This document shows positions 1 through 7,645 of a DNA stretch of 46,569 bases, piece by piece. Under the pieces are notes generated by a model, which saw nothing but the letters and a program-made list of their open reading frames with translations, did not search any database and had not been told where the DNA came from. Where the stretch lies: positions 1 through 46,569 of the forward strand of contig CALMVQ010000094.1 in the NCBI GenBank assembly GCA_937873135.1, written 5' to 3'. The position numbers and the translations under genes were made by a program. The stretch comes from an uncultured Scytonema sp. (GTDB lineage Bacteria; Cyanobacteriota; Cyanobacteriia; Cyanobacteriales; Nostocaceae). The stretch's first letter is position 1. The number at the start of each line of letters is the position of its first letter.

Positions 1-1
1 T

Positions 2-346
2 AAGCTTTTTACCTATTTCAGATGGGTGGGTTATTTCCGCCGCTCTGTACTAGGTTTGCAAGACGCATTCGATGTTTTAAATTCTGCGGAAACCGAGGAA
101 TTTGGCAAACCCCATCCAGCAGTTTATTTGACGACTGCACGCCGTCTAGGCGTGGCTCCAAACAAATGTGTTGCGGTTGAAGATTCTATTCGTGGTATGA
201 TGAGTGCCAAAACTGCAGGTATGCGATGTATTGTTGTTCCAGCAGCAGAGGAACGAGAAAATCCTCAATTTGCAGCCGCAGATATTGTGCTGGATTCACT
301 GGAAGCGATTGATCGAGCGTGGCTAGAGCGTGTTATCAACTCATGA
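2..346 (+). CDS. HAD-superfamily sugar-phosphate phosphatase, C-terminal part
   Basis: The frame is open from the window edge, so the start lies outside or is lost. The visible 106-residue tail from the GTG at 26 resembles the C-terminal half of HAD subfamily IA phosphatases of the HxpB/YniC (2-deoxyglucose-6-phosphatase) type. It has the conserved lysine in FGKPHPAVYL (motif III) and the acidic pair in VAVEDSIRGMMSA (motif IV). These enzymes dephosphorylate small sugar or hexitol phosphates in the cytosol through a phospho-aspartate on the missing N-terminal motif. The residues read just upstream of GLQDAF are not typical of the family, so the gene may already be damaged at the edge. It lies 70 bp before an MFS permease on the same strand, which fits a sugar-related island. 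The exact substrate cannot be inferred. Confidence 0.75.
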   Translation, partial: KLFTYFRWVGYFRRSVLGLQDAFDVLNSAETEEFGKPHPAVYLTTARRLGVAPNKCVAVEDSIRGMMSAKTAGMRCIVVPAAEERENPQFAAADIVLDSLEAIDRAWLERVINS

Positions 347-404
347 CATTCAGCATAATTGCTTATTGACTTTGTTCGCGCTATCTGAATCTGTTACGAA
401 TAAT

Positions 405-410
405 AGGAGG
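405..410 (+). promoter_or_regulatory. Strong Shine-Dalgarno for the MFS permease
   Basis: A full AGGAGG sits six bases before the ATG at 417. It is one of the few canonical ribosome binding sites in this window and fixes the start of the permease. Confidence 0.7.
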
Positions 411-416
411 TAGGAC

Positions 417-1610
417 ATGTCTATAAGTCAAGATCTGCTGGATGAACAAATACAGAAGGAAGTGCCAAGTGCCGCTCGCCTTGCTGTAGCAGCACTGTTT
501 TTTGTTCAGGGTGCAGTGTTTGCCAACTGGGTTGCACGCATCCCAGCAGTACAACAGAAACTTGAGTTGAGTAATGGTGAGCTCGGAGGCGTGTTACTGG
601 GTATGGCGATTGGCGCTGTAGTTACTATGCCGGCAACGGGGTGGTTACTCGCTCGCTTTGACAGTCGCGTGGTCACCACAATGGCAGTGCTGGGCTACTG
701 CATGGTGCTGCCCCTACTGGCGTTAGCTCCTAATGTGCCACTACTGGAAATGTCATTGGTGCTGTTCGGCGCTTTTAACGGAGCAACCGATGTGAGTATA
801 AACGCTCACGGCATTGATGTCGAGCAGCGTTACGGCAGACCAATCATGTCGTCATTTCACGGTATGTTCAGTGTTGGCGGCATGATTTGTGCAGCTGGCA
901 GCGGTGTGTTGGCATCTCTAGGGGTCTATCCCGTTCCACACTTGCTTGGTGCTGGGATCTTGCTGGGAATAGTTGTGATTTTGGCATCAAATTGGTTGTT
1001 GTCAACAGGTCTTGAAACCGATAGTGATAAAGAACCAGTGTTTGCTCTACCCACGGGAGCGCTCCTCGGACTAGGGGTAGTGGCATTTTGCGGTCTGCTG
1101 GGAGAAGGCGCGATGGCTGACTGGAGTGCGATCTACCTCCAGAAGACACTTCATACTGGACCTGGACTGGCTGCTGCTGGATACGCAGTGTTCTCGGTGA
1201 CTATGGCTGTGGGTCGCTTCGTAGGAGACTGGCTCACCCAACGTCTGGGTTCAGTATGGATGATCCGCCTCGGCGGTATCGTGGCTGGTACCGGGTTGGG
1301 ATTGTCTTTGGTATTTACTCAGCCTGTTACGGCGATCATCGGCTTCGCCTGCGTCGGTATTGGCTTAGCCTCCATTGTTCCGATTGTGCTTAGTGCAGCA
1401 GGACTCATTCCTGGAATAGCCCCCGGTATTGCCCTCGCTGCGGTGACGACCGCTGGCTACTTTGGGTTCCTGTGCGGGCCGCCCCTGATCGGGTTCGCCG
1501 CCGATTTGGTTACCCTCCGAGGTGCTTTAGGTATTATCGTTATCCTAAGTGCAACGATTGCAGTACTAGCCAAAACTGTCCTTCGCGCTGCCCCAGCAGA
1601 AAATAGTTAG
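417..1610 (+). CDS. MFS transporter, YbjJ/fucose-permease-like
   Basis: This is a 397-residue inner-membrane protein with about 12 hydrophobic segments, the usual length of a 12-TM major facilitator. The N-terminal stretch around residues 20-60 (FVQGAVFANWVARIPAVQQ, then a GELG turn) matches the YbjJ-like branch related to FucP-type sugar permeases. A short polar loop near residues 197-207 (DSDKEPVF) separates the two six-helix halves. The start is supported by AGGAGG at 405-410. It follows a HAD phosphatase fragment and precedes an isomerase remnant and an APC permease, all on the plus strand. It therefore probably exported or imported a sugar or small metabolite. GC content looks somewhat higher than in neighbouring genes, which is compatible with transfer. 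The substrate is unknown. Confidence 0.85.
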   Translation: MSISQDLLDEQIQKEVPSAARLAVAALFFVQGAVFANWVARIPAVQQKLELSNGELGGVLLGMAIGAVVTMPATGWLLARFDSRVVTTMAVLGYCMVLPLLALAPNVPLLEMSLVLFGAFNGATDVSINAHGIDVEQRYGRPIMSSFHGMFSVGGMICAAGSGVLASLGVYPVPHLLGAGILLGIVVILASNWLLSTGLETDSDKEPVFALPTGALLGLGVVAFCGLLGEGAMADWSAIYLQKTLHTGPGLAAAGYAVFSVTMAVGRFVGDWLTQRLGSVWMIRLGGIVAGTGLGLSLVFTQPVTAIIGFACVGIGLASIVPIVLSAAGLIPGIAPGIALAAVTTAGYFGFLCGPPLIGFAADLVTLRGALGIIVILSATIAVLAKTVLRAAPAENS

Positions 1611-1832
1611 TCAATCAAGAGTAGCGCTAAAACGGAGTAATTCGTTGTTAATCGGATATAAACGTCCTGTAATAAGGCTCTAATTGACTGCTACGCCAGA
1701 CTAAGTTCTTACTTGAGAACTACGCTTGAATGGTCATAACTTTAATAGGATTTGCTAGTCCTAAGCGGTTAGAAGAGGAACATTACGTATTAGCAACGTG
1801 AAAAACCAACTTCAGCGCCAAGCCATCGAGCA

Positions 1833-2018
1833 TTGTCAAAGCAAACTATAGCCCTTTTTAGGGTGGGAGAAATCTTTTGGAAGCCAATTCTCAAGGAGCT
1901 ACTAGACTCTGGTTACCAAGGGTATTGGACGATCGAATACGAAACAGTTGAAGATGTCCAGCGCGGAACGGGAGATAGCCTTGTCTGTCTTCGTAGAATG
2001 TTGCAAGAAGTTTTCTGA
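1833..2018 (+). pseudogene. C-terminal remnant of a sugar-phosphate isomerase/epimerase
   Basis: Only about 60 residues are open here, beginning at a TTG that is not preceded by a convincing ribosome binding site. The segment GYQGYWTIEYETVEDVQRG followed by TGDSL and a terminal helix resembles the last beta-alpha unit of xylose-isomerase-like TIM-barrel sugar-phosphate isomerases/epimerases, which are normally about 270-300 residues. The barrel and its metal ligands are absent upstream, where 1611-1832 has no long frame. I read it as the tail of a decayed gene. Its position between two permeases suggests it once belonged to the same sugar-metabolism island as the HAD phosphatase. It could be translated as a short peptide but would not be an active enzyme. 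Confidence 0.6.
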
Positions 2019-2068
2019 GATATAAGGATGCTTAACTATAGGCAAATTCAACTAAGGGAGCGACTACG

Positions 2069-3484
2069 GTGAAAAATTCTTCCCAAGATCGTCAAGGTCG
2101 TTCGGGTCTAAAGTCTGAATGTCTTGGGTTTCCCGCGATCCTGTCACTAGGGATTGCCAATGTTGCCCCTACGACAGCCCCAGCAATGAATCTGCCCCCA
2201 ATATTTGCTTACTCAGGCAATGGTACCTGGTTGGCATTTCTCATCGCTACTATCGGACTAGTCTTTGTCAGTCTCAACATTAACCAATTTGCTCGCCGAA
2301 AGGCTTCATCCGGCTCTATGTACACCTATGTTGCTCGGGGACTGGGTCCTACCATTGGTGTCCTTTGCGGCTGGGCTCTAACCATTGCTTACACCTTCGG
2401 CGGTATGGCTGCTCTAGCTGGTGCCGTCAACTATGTTAACGTCTTGTTGCGGTTACTGGGCTTCCAGGTTTTCCCGTTCTTAATCTTTGCCATCTGTGTC
2501 GGCTTAGCTGGGTTTCTAGCTTATAAGGGGATCGAGCTGTCCACTATGCTCATGCTAGGCGTTCAAGTCATCTCGTTCTTGTTAATTCTATTCCTGGCGT
2601 TGATTGTGCTGTCGAGGCATGGCTTTGTCCCAGATATGGCGCAGCTGTCATTGCAAGGGGTATCGTTCCAGAATCTACAACTCGGCTTGGTACTGGCAGT
2701 GTTTAGCTTCGCGGGCTTTGAGAGTGCCACCACGCTGGGAGAAGAGGCGAAGAAGCCTCTCAAGTTTATTCCACGGGCGGTCTTGGTAAGTACAGTGGTG
2801 GTGGGGTTGTTTTTCATCTTCACTTCCTATGTAGAGGTGCTGGGCTTTGAGGGAAATCAAGTCGCCCTTGACAAGAGCGACGCGCCGCTCAATTTCCTAG
2901 CTGACTCTGCTGGTGTTAGCTTCTTTGGCGTGCTGATCTCGGTGGATACCGTGATTCACTTGTTTGCCGCCAGCCTAGCCTGTGTCACAGCAGGAGCACG
3001 GATTCTCCTCTCCATGAGTCGTCATGGGTTACTGCATCGGTCAGTGGCTAGTGTGCATCAACGCAACCAAACGCCCCATGTTGCAATAACTTTAGTTGGA
3101 GTGGTGATGTTCCTGGTACCTGCCCTCCTGAGCCTGTTGGACATAAAGGCGATGAAAATTTTTGAATACACGGGCACCTTTGCCAGCTATGGCTTTATGC
3201 TAACTTACATTTTGGTCTCGGTGGCTGCCCCTGTGTACCTTTACAAACAGCGCAGGCTGCGGACGAGAAATGTTGTGCTGGCTGTGCTGGCCGTGTTATT
3301 CTTGCTGATTCCGGTCGTGGGTAGTGTGTATCCAGTGCCGCCAGATCCCATTAATAAATTACCATTACTGTTCTTAGTGCTGATTGTACTTGGCGGTGGT
3401 TGGTTTTTATGGCGGTGCTGGCGCTCTCCAAGGTTGATTGACCAAATCAAGCGGGCTGTTGAAGCGAACCACAATGAAGTTTAG
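2069..3484 (+). CDS. APC-family amino acid/polyamine permease
   Basis: This is a 471-residue integral membrane protein with about 12 hydrophobic segments. The N-terminus carries the APC signature in helix 1 (LSLGIANVAPTTAPAMNLPP), followed by the conserved RKASSGSMYTYV segment near residues 77-88. In LeuT-fold amino acid permeases such regions form the substrate site. The start is GTG with GGGAG about eight bases upstream. A SFAGFESATTLGEEAKKPLK motif near residues 213-232 is characteristic of the superfamily (helix 6 and the following loop). It follows the broken isomerase gene by 50 bp and ends before an IS607-type recombinase. The transported compound (amino acid, amine or similar) cannot be told from sequence. 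Confidence 0.85.
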   Translation: MKNSSQDRQGRSGLKSECLGFPAILSLGIANVAPTTAPAMNLPPIFAYSGNGTWLAFLIATIGLVFVSLNINQFARRKASSGSMYTYVARGLGPTIGVLCGWALTIAYTFGGMAALAGAVNYVNVLLRLLGFQVFPFLIFAICVGLAGFLAYKGIELSTMLMLGVQVISFLLILFLALIVLSRHGFVPDMAQLSLQGVSFQNLQLGLVLAVFSFAGFESATTLGEEAKKPLKFIPRAVLVSTVVVGLFFIFTSYVEVLGFEGNQVALDKSDAPLNFLADSAGVSFFGVLISVDTVIHLFAASLACVTAGARILLSMSRHGLLHRSVASVHQRNQTPHVAITLVGVVMFLVPALLSLLDIKAMKIFEYTGTFASYGFMLTYILVSVAAPVYLYKQRRLRTRNVVLAVLAVLFLLIPVVGSVYPVPPDPINKLPLLFLVLIVLGGGWFLWRCWRSPRLIDQIKRAVEANHNEV

Positions 3485-3833
3485 TGACCAGATGCGAGCA
3501 ATCAGACATTAAGCTAACTGACCTGTTTTTGTCTGCAACCCTTCAGCCCTCAATAACTCATCCAGACTATCTTTCCTGCTTCTTTTGTAAATAAGGACTT
3601 GTTAGCACCGCGATCGCTTGTTCCCAAATTAAGATGTCCCACAATTGGCGTTCTGGAGATTGCAACTTTAGATCTACTGAATGTGTTAGTCGCATAGCTT
3701 TACTTCCGCCGTCGTTACCAGTAAAAAACTTTTGACAAAATAACGTCCTCCTCATCCTTAAGGAGGAGTTGAGAAATTCAGCAAATCTATGCAGATCTAA
3801 AGAGCGATCGCATATTTGCTTATAATTAAAGAT
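3485..3833. other. Intergenic region before the IS607-type gene
   Basis: About 350 bp without a convincing gene. It holds one HIP1 octamer near 3610 and a short hairpin CCTCCTC/GAGGAG at 3747-3768 that may end transcription or mark the upstream side of the recombinase gene. A 62-codon minus-strand frame (3567-3755) has no recognisable domain. Confidence 0.4.
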
Positions 3834-4451
3834 ATGAAAGTAGGAATTGGTCGAGCTGCAGCTGAGTTAGGAGTGTCCCGTGACACTTTACGCCGTTGGG
3901 AAGCTGCTGGAAAAATTACAGTTGAACGCACCCCTTCAGGACATCGCCGTTATGACTTGGTACAATTGCGAGGTCTTGTTCCATCTAGGGTATCCTCTGA
4001 CAGGATCACACTGGCTTATGCGCGAGTGTCCAGTCAGAACCATAAAAAAGACCTCAACCAACAAATTAGTATCCTTGAATCCTTTTGTACCGCCAATGAT
4101 TGGAAGTTCGAGGTTATTCAAGACGTTGGTTCTGGAATCAACTACCGTAAAAGCGGTTTGCGAAAACTCATTCAGCGGATTTGTTCTGGAGATGTTGGTC
4201 GGATAGTACTCACTCATCGAGACCGACTCTTGCGGTTTGGCATCGAACTTATTTTCTCTTTATGTGAACATTTTGGCACGGAAGTATTAATTCTCAATGT
4301 CACATCCCAAGCAGAATTTGAAGATGAGATTGCTGAAGACGTACTGGAGATTGTCACCATCTTTTCGGCGCGTCTATATGGCAGTCGTAATGAGAAAAAC
4401 CTCGATATTATTAGAAAGCTGAAAGACATTGCTAAAGAATTGGAGTCATAA
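3834..4451 (+). mobile_element. tnpA: IS607-family transposase TnpA (serine recombinase), solo
   Basis: The protein has 205 residues if it starts at the ATG at 3834; a TTG at 3816 is an alternative. Residues 1-50 form a MerR-like helix-turn-helix (GRAAAELGVSRDTLRRWEAAGK). Residues 58-200 form the serine-recombinase catalytic domain, with AYARVSS at 61-67 supplying the nucleophilic serine and a later HRDRLLRFG segment. This order (DNA binding first, catalysis second) is specific to IS607-type TnpA, which inserts with little target preference and without inverted repeats. IS607 elements usually carry tnpB directly downstream. Here the next gene is an unrelated GlsB-type protein and no TnpB or zinc-finger tail is seen. 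The element is either a naturally TnpB-less form or a remnant. The ORF itself looks intact. Confidence 0.9.
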
Positions 4452-4672
4452 ACTGAGGAAGGAGTTAGCGGTTAGCCAAACAGAAAAAGACAAGCAGTCG
4501 TTAACTAGCAACTATTATTCCCCCTGTTCCCGATACTCCCTTCTGAACAACGTGCATAGATTTGCTGAAGTTTAGCAAATATTTTGCAATATATTTCAAG
4601 AGGAAGAAGGTAATTAGTGAGTTTGATTGGTAAATTGAAGGCATCGACTTGAAAGAAGAAGGGAATTGAATT

Positions 4673-4942
4673 ATGAATTTAATAGCTTGGATAGTTTTAG
4701 GTTTAGTTGCAGGTGCGATTGCAAAAGCTATTGATCCAGCAGCTAGAGGAAGTGGGATTCTGGGAACGATATTGCTAGGAATTATTGGTGCCTTTGTTGG
4801 CGGTATGCTGGCAACTTTGGTTACTACAGGCAAATTAACTCTCACAGCGACAACTCTGAGTCTTCCTGGTATTATCATTGCTGTCATCGGTGCAGTTATT
4901 GCTGTCTTTGTATGGAATAGAATTACTGGCTCGACAATGTAA
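4673..4942 (+). CDS. GlsB/YeaQ/YmgE-family stress-response membrane protein
   Basis: An 89-residue, very hydrophobic protein with three predicted membrane segments (about residues 3-20, 29-50 and 64-82) separated by small polar turns. The opening IAWIVLGLVAGAIAKAI and the GTILLGIIGAFVGG segment are diagnostic of the GlsB/YeaQ/YmgE (transglycosylase-associated) family. Members are small inner-membrane proteins induced by envelope, acid or osmotic stress, without known enzymatic activity. The length equals the family norm. It stands alone downstream of the IS607-type tnpA. The frame stays open after its stop (see the fragment ending at 5188), so the present stop may be an old C-terminus or a junction with debris. 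Confidence 0.85.
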   Translation: MNLIAWIVLGLVAGAIAKAIDPAARGSGILGTILLGIIGAFVGGMLATLVTTGKLTLTATTLSLPGIIIAVIGAVIAVFVWNRITGSTM

Positions 4943-5188
4943 CAATATTTAAAGCCATCTAAGCTATCTTCAGATAAGACTATTGCCAAAACTGTTGAAA
5001 TTTATAGAAAATGGACGTATAAACCTGTTTTAGAAGCCTTGATTATGACTCGAATTGCCTTTATGTGTCGTTCGATGGAAATAGATCTAGGCGATTACTT
5101 ACAAAGGAAAACAGGATTATATGTCCTATGTTCGTTACAGTTTCATGCAGAGTACAATCCTGACGATCCACTAAAAAATGATGCTTAA
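4943..5188 (+). pseudogene. Open fragment in frame with glsB-like gene, unknown family
   Basis: After the TAA of the GlsB-type gene the same frame stays open for another 81 codons to a stop at 5186-5188. An ATG at 5045 would give 47 residues. The composition looks like real protein: IDLGDYLQRKTGLYVLC near the middle and a polar end NPDDPLKNDA. I do not recognise a family. It could be the tail of a decayed gene joined to glsB, or a short real gene from 5045. Confidence 0.3.
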
Positions 5189-5263
5189 TGAAGTAGCATA
5201 AATGTATATTCCCACTCCTAACTTAACACAAAAATTTTCGGTTGACAGATTACTAGTTGGTAA

Positions 5264-5683
5264 ATGGAACCAGCAGGCATCATGAATGCAGATGAACAGA
5301 GACTGAATGGTTTACGAATACTTGTCGTAGACGATAATAGAGATAACCGAGATTTCATAGAGTTTTTGCTTCAAGAGTATGGCGCAGAAGTGCTAGCAGT
5401 AGCCCTTGCAAATGAGGCTTTAAAAATATTTGCACAATTTAAACCAGATATACTGATAACTGATCTCTCTATGCCAGAGAAGGACGGATATTGGTTGATT
5501 CATCAAGTTAGAATCCTTGAAACTGATTTGGGCGCAAGAATTCCAGTCATTGTTTTTACAGGTAAGGATTTAGAAGATATATCTGTTCCTGAGGTTGAGT
5601 TCCAGTGTTATCTCCGTAAGCCAATCGATCCAGATGAGTTAATTAGAGCTGTTGTCAAGCTAGCTATACGTCAAGAGAAATGA
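5264..5683 (+). CDS. Single-domain response regulator (receiver only)
   Basis: This 139-residue protein is almost entirely one CheY-like receiver domain (residues 17-135). The acidic pocket D23-D24 (ILVVDDN), the phospho-acceptor D67 (DILITDLSMPEKDG), the switch threonine T99 (VIVFTG) and the conserved lysine K119 (YLRKPID) are all present, so phosphorylation should work. No output domain follows. Such proteins act as phosphate shuttles or by binding a partner kinase or motor. The start at 5264 (ATG) was chosen for length; an internal ATG at 5282 is equally plausible. No histidine kinase lies nearby, so the partner is encoded elsewhere, as is common in filamentous cyanobacteria. Confidence 0.9.
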   Translation: MEPAGIMNADEQRLNGLRILVVDDNRDNRDFIEFLLQEYGAEVLAVALANEALKIFAQFKPDILITDLSMPEKDGYWLIHQVRILETDLGARIPVIVFTGKDLEDISVPEVEFQCYLRKPIDPDELIRAVVKLAIRQEK

Positions 5684-5771
5684 TGTATAGGTCTTAGTCT
5701 TCATGGGTTCTGTGTAGGGTATGGTTAAAGCGCCCCAACATAGAGGTTTCAATTAACGCATCACTAATTAA

Positions 5772-5903
5772 TTGTCAAGTTTTCAACATACACGTCCTGG
5801 TGATGTCGTGTCGAATGATGACATCATTGAGATCGGGCAAACCAACCAAATGTATTTCGTTGCAGAAGTCAAGTCGGCAAAATTCATTTCAGACAGTTTT
5901 TAA
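5772..5903 (+). pseudogene. Relic of a DevB/HlyD-type membrane fusion protein
   Basis: A 43-codon open stretch encodes HTRPGDVVSNDDIIEIGQT followed by NQMYFVAEV and then runs into a stop. This block resembles the C-terminal beta-barrel segment of DevB-like membrane fusion proteins. These belong to the DevBCA ABC exporter family, which secretes heterocyst glycolipids in Nostocales. A full DevB is several hundred residues, and nothing else of it is visible on either side. It is therefore a short relic, probably left by recombination with one of several devB paralogues. Identification rests on my memory of the motif, not on a search. Confidence 0.5.
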
Positions 5904-5991
5904 TCTGATTACCAATTACCCAATACTTAATTCCCAAATCTAAACTTGTGTTTATTCACACTAACTTTATTACGTTACTCTTTGTAAATAC

Positions 5992-6294
5992 TTAGCGATC
6001 GCACCATTCCAAAGTAATCTCAAGATTAGCTGTACTCGAACTTTTTGCCAGTACGGCTGTAAGCTTGCCAGACTCAATACCAATATCTATGCCAAATTTT
6101 ACAGAAGCTTTGTCTGGTTTTACCCGATGCACTGTTTCTGCAATTTGTTTAGTTAAAGATTCGATAGCGGTGGAGACTTCCTCAAATGGTCTGGTTTGAA
6201 AATTTATTTTGCGTTCGCCAATTAGCGTAGCCTCAACTCTGATAAGAGTACCATCTGTAAGTTCTACTGTAACAATTTTGGTTTGGAGTTCCAT
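5992..6294 (-). CDS. Trypco1-domain (CU044_2847 family) protein
   Basis: A 100-residue soluble protein, all of it one small alpha/beta domain. It starts with paired strands (KIVTVELTDGTLIRVEATL). A central helix follows (EEVSTAIESLTKQIAETVHR), and then strands that include ASVKFGIDIGIESGKL and end NLEITLEWCDR. This pattern matches the trypsin-co-occurring domain 1 family. Its members are found fused to or beside trypsin-like peptidases and other conflict-system proteins in cyanobacteria and actinobacteria. It is thought to be an adaptor, but its molecular role is not established. Here it is solitary: the nearest genes are the response regulator and the SWIM/SNF2 pair, and no peptidase is present in the window. 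Confidence 0.7.
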   Translation of the reverse strand: MELQTKIVTVELTDGTLIRVEATLIGERKINFQTRPFEEVSTAIESLTKQIAETVHRVKPDKASVKFGIDIGIESGKLTAVLAKSSSTANLEITLEWCDR

Positions 6295-6409
6295 TTTTAT
6301 CTAACTGGATTACTCTAGCTTTTATAGCATTCAATCGCAAGTACAATTCGTCAGAAGTCAATAGACAGGAGACAATATATACATATACAGACTTGAGTGT
6401 TAAGCTGTT

Positions 6410-6514
6410 TTAAACTGTCTGTTTATTCAGACCGTGCTCTACCAGTACATGGGGTGCAGAAATAGAGTCCTGACCCCAAACAGCCAAAAACTCTTGTATT
6501 TCCGGCTTTTTCAT
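6410..6514 (-). CDS. Short ORF of unknown function in the 6.3-6.7 kb gap
   Basis: An ATG at 6514 opens a 34-codon frame (MKKPEIQEFLAVWGQDSISA, ending LNKQTV). The frame is open for another 20 codons upstream without a better start. The balanced composition suggests coding origin, perhaps the tail of a lost gene. I recognise no family, and no ribosome binding site is evident. Confidence 0.25.
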   Translation of the reverse strand: MKKPEIQEFLAVWGQDSISAPHVLVEHGLNKQTV

Positions 6515-6693
6515 TTTTAATTCCGCGTACTCCTTTAACAGAAGCAAGCGTGACAAGCAGTGTCTGATAGAGAAGCGGTACTAGCCATAAATTTCAAGTA
6601 AACAACAGGGCGATTGGCGCTCCTGTGCTACTTATGAAAGAAAGTTTATATACAACTACATCATCTTCCTCATTTTCCCCATAGCAGTACTAA

Positions 6694-7548
6694 TTAATTT
6701 CCGCCGACGTTCATGGCTGCGATAACAGCCTTCTGACTGACATCCTTATACAGGGTATTCAAAGACTTCATAACCACTTCAGTTGTCGTTAAATTTGCCA
6801 GATTTTCCTCTTCTTGTGATAAAGTAATTGCTCCTAATACATCTAGAACTGTCTCACTACTGGATGGTACAATCACAACCAAAGAGGATTCTAAGGGCTG
6901 ATTATATTGCCAAAATGTATCTATCCTTTCTAAAAAGTGAGTATTAGATATAGACTCTTGTAAATCTGGTGTTTCAGTTGTTTTTGATATGGCTGGTAAT
7001 TTTTCTAAACTCCTAGTACTACGTAACTGACGTAAATCGCTAATAATTTGTTCTTTGGTACGTCCTCGTAGTTGAAATAGGACAAACGGATCTTCACTAA
7101 AGCGATCGCCTAACTGATAGTAAACTGCAGCAATATGCTTGCAGGGATTAGCCTTATCAGGACAAGAACACTTACTATGGACATCAGACAGCGTAAACGG
7201 AAAGAGTGAAAGACCATTTGTTGTAAATACTTCTTCCATATTTTTTGGCATTTCTCCCGCTAATAATTTCGCGGAAAAAATAGCCTTTTGAGACATAGTT
7301 TCAATTATGTAACCCCATTCTTCATCGCTAAAAGGGTCCAGAGAAAGGGAAACTTTGTATGGTTCCGGTTCACTTCCTTGTACCTTAGATAATACCTTGG
7401 CACCTTTGAAATTAATACTAAGGACATTTCCTTGCCGCGCATAATTTCTAGCACGTTCTAAACGTTTTTTAAACCGATATGAATCCAATAAATCAAGCCA
7501 TCTTTGTGACCACCATTCTCGACTTGCTTGCAGAGTGTAATTAGTCAT
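6694..7548 (-). CDS. SWIM zinc-finger protein
   Basis: The 284-residue protein carries one SWIM zinc finger around residues 128-142, CSCPDKANPCKH, giving the CxCx(n)CxH ligand pattern. SWIM domains bind DNA or protein partners, and in bacteria they are repeatedly found beside SNF2-family helicases. The N-terminal 100 residues are basic (RFKKRLERARNYARQG) and could contact nucleic acid. The C-terminal 100 residues are rich in polar helices with no known domain. It lies 97 bp downstream of the SNF2 gene on the same strand, so the two are probably co-transcribed and act together in DNA remodelling or repair. The start is the ATG just after a heptamer repeat. Confidence 0.85.
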   Translation of the reverse strand: MTNYTLQASREWWSQRWLDLLDSYRFKKRLERARNYARQGNVLSINFKGAKVLSKVQGSEPEPYKVSLSLDPFSDEEWGYIIETMSQKAIFSAKLLAGEMPKNMEEVFTTNGLSLFPFTLSDVHSKCSCPDKANPCKHIAAVYYQLGDRFSEDPFVLFQLRGRTKEQIISDLRQLRSTRSLEKLPAISKTTETPDLQESISNTHFLERIDTFWQYNQPLESSLVVIVPSSSETVLDVLGAITLSQEEENLANLTTTEVVMKSLNTLYKDVSQKAVIAAMNVGGN

Positions 7549-7596
7549 TTGTTGGTTGTTAATTGTTAATTGTTGATTGTTGATTGTTGATTGTGA
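7549..7596. repeat. Heptamer tandem repeat between SNF2 and SWIM genes
   Basis: Seven-base units close to TTGTTGA/TTGTTAA repeat about six times. Short tandemly repeated heptamers of this kind (STRR type) are common between genes of filamentous cyanobacteria. Copy number probably varies between strains and may change the spacing of the SWIM gene from its upstream gene. Confidence 0.7.
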
Positions 7597-7645
7597 AAGA
7601 TTACTATTGTCTCCTTGCTCCTATTTTAGGACTTTCGTTTTCTAA

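Noticed and set aside
868-1149. 93-codon minus-strand frame inside the MFS gene
   Set aside because: Antisense to a clear membrane transporter; no start signal or domain.
3567-3755. 62-codon minus-strand frame between APC permease and tnpA
   Set aside because: No family recognised and no ribosome binding site; overlaps a HIP1-containing intergenic stretch.
4501-4989. 162-codon minus-strand frame over the glsB-like gene
   Set aside because: It is the antisense of a very hydrophobic small gene; the composition follows from that.
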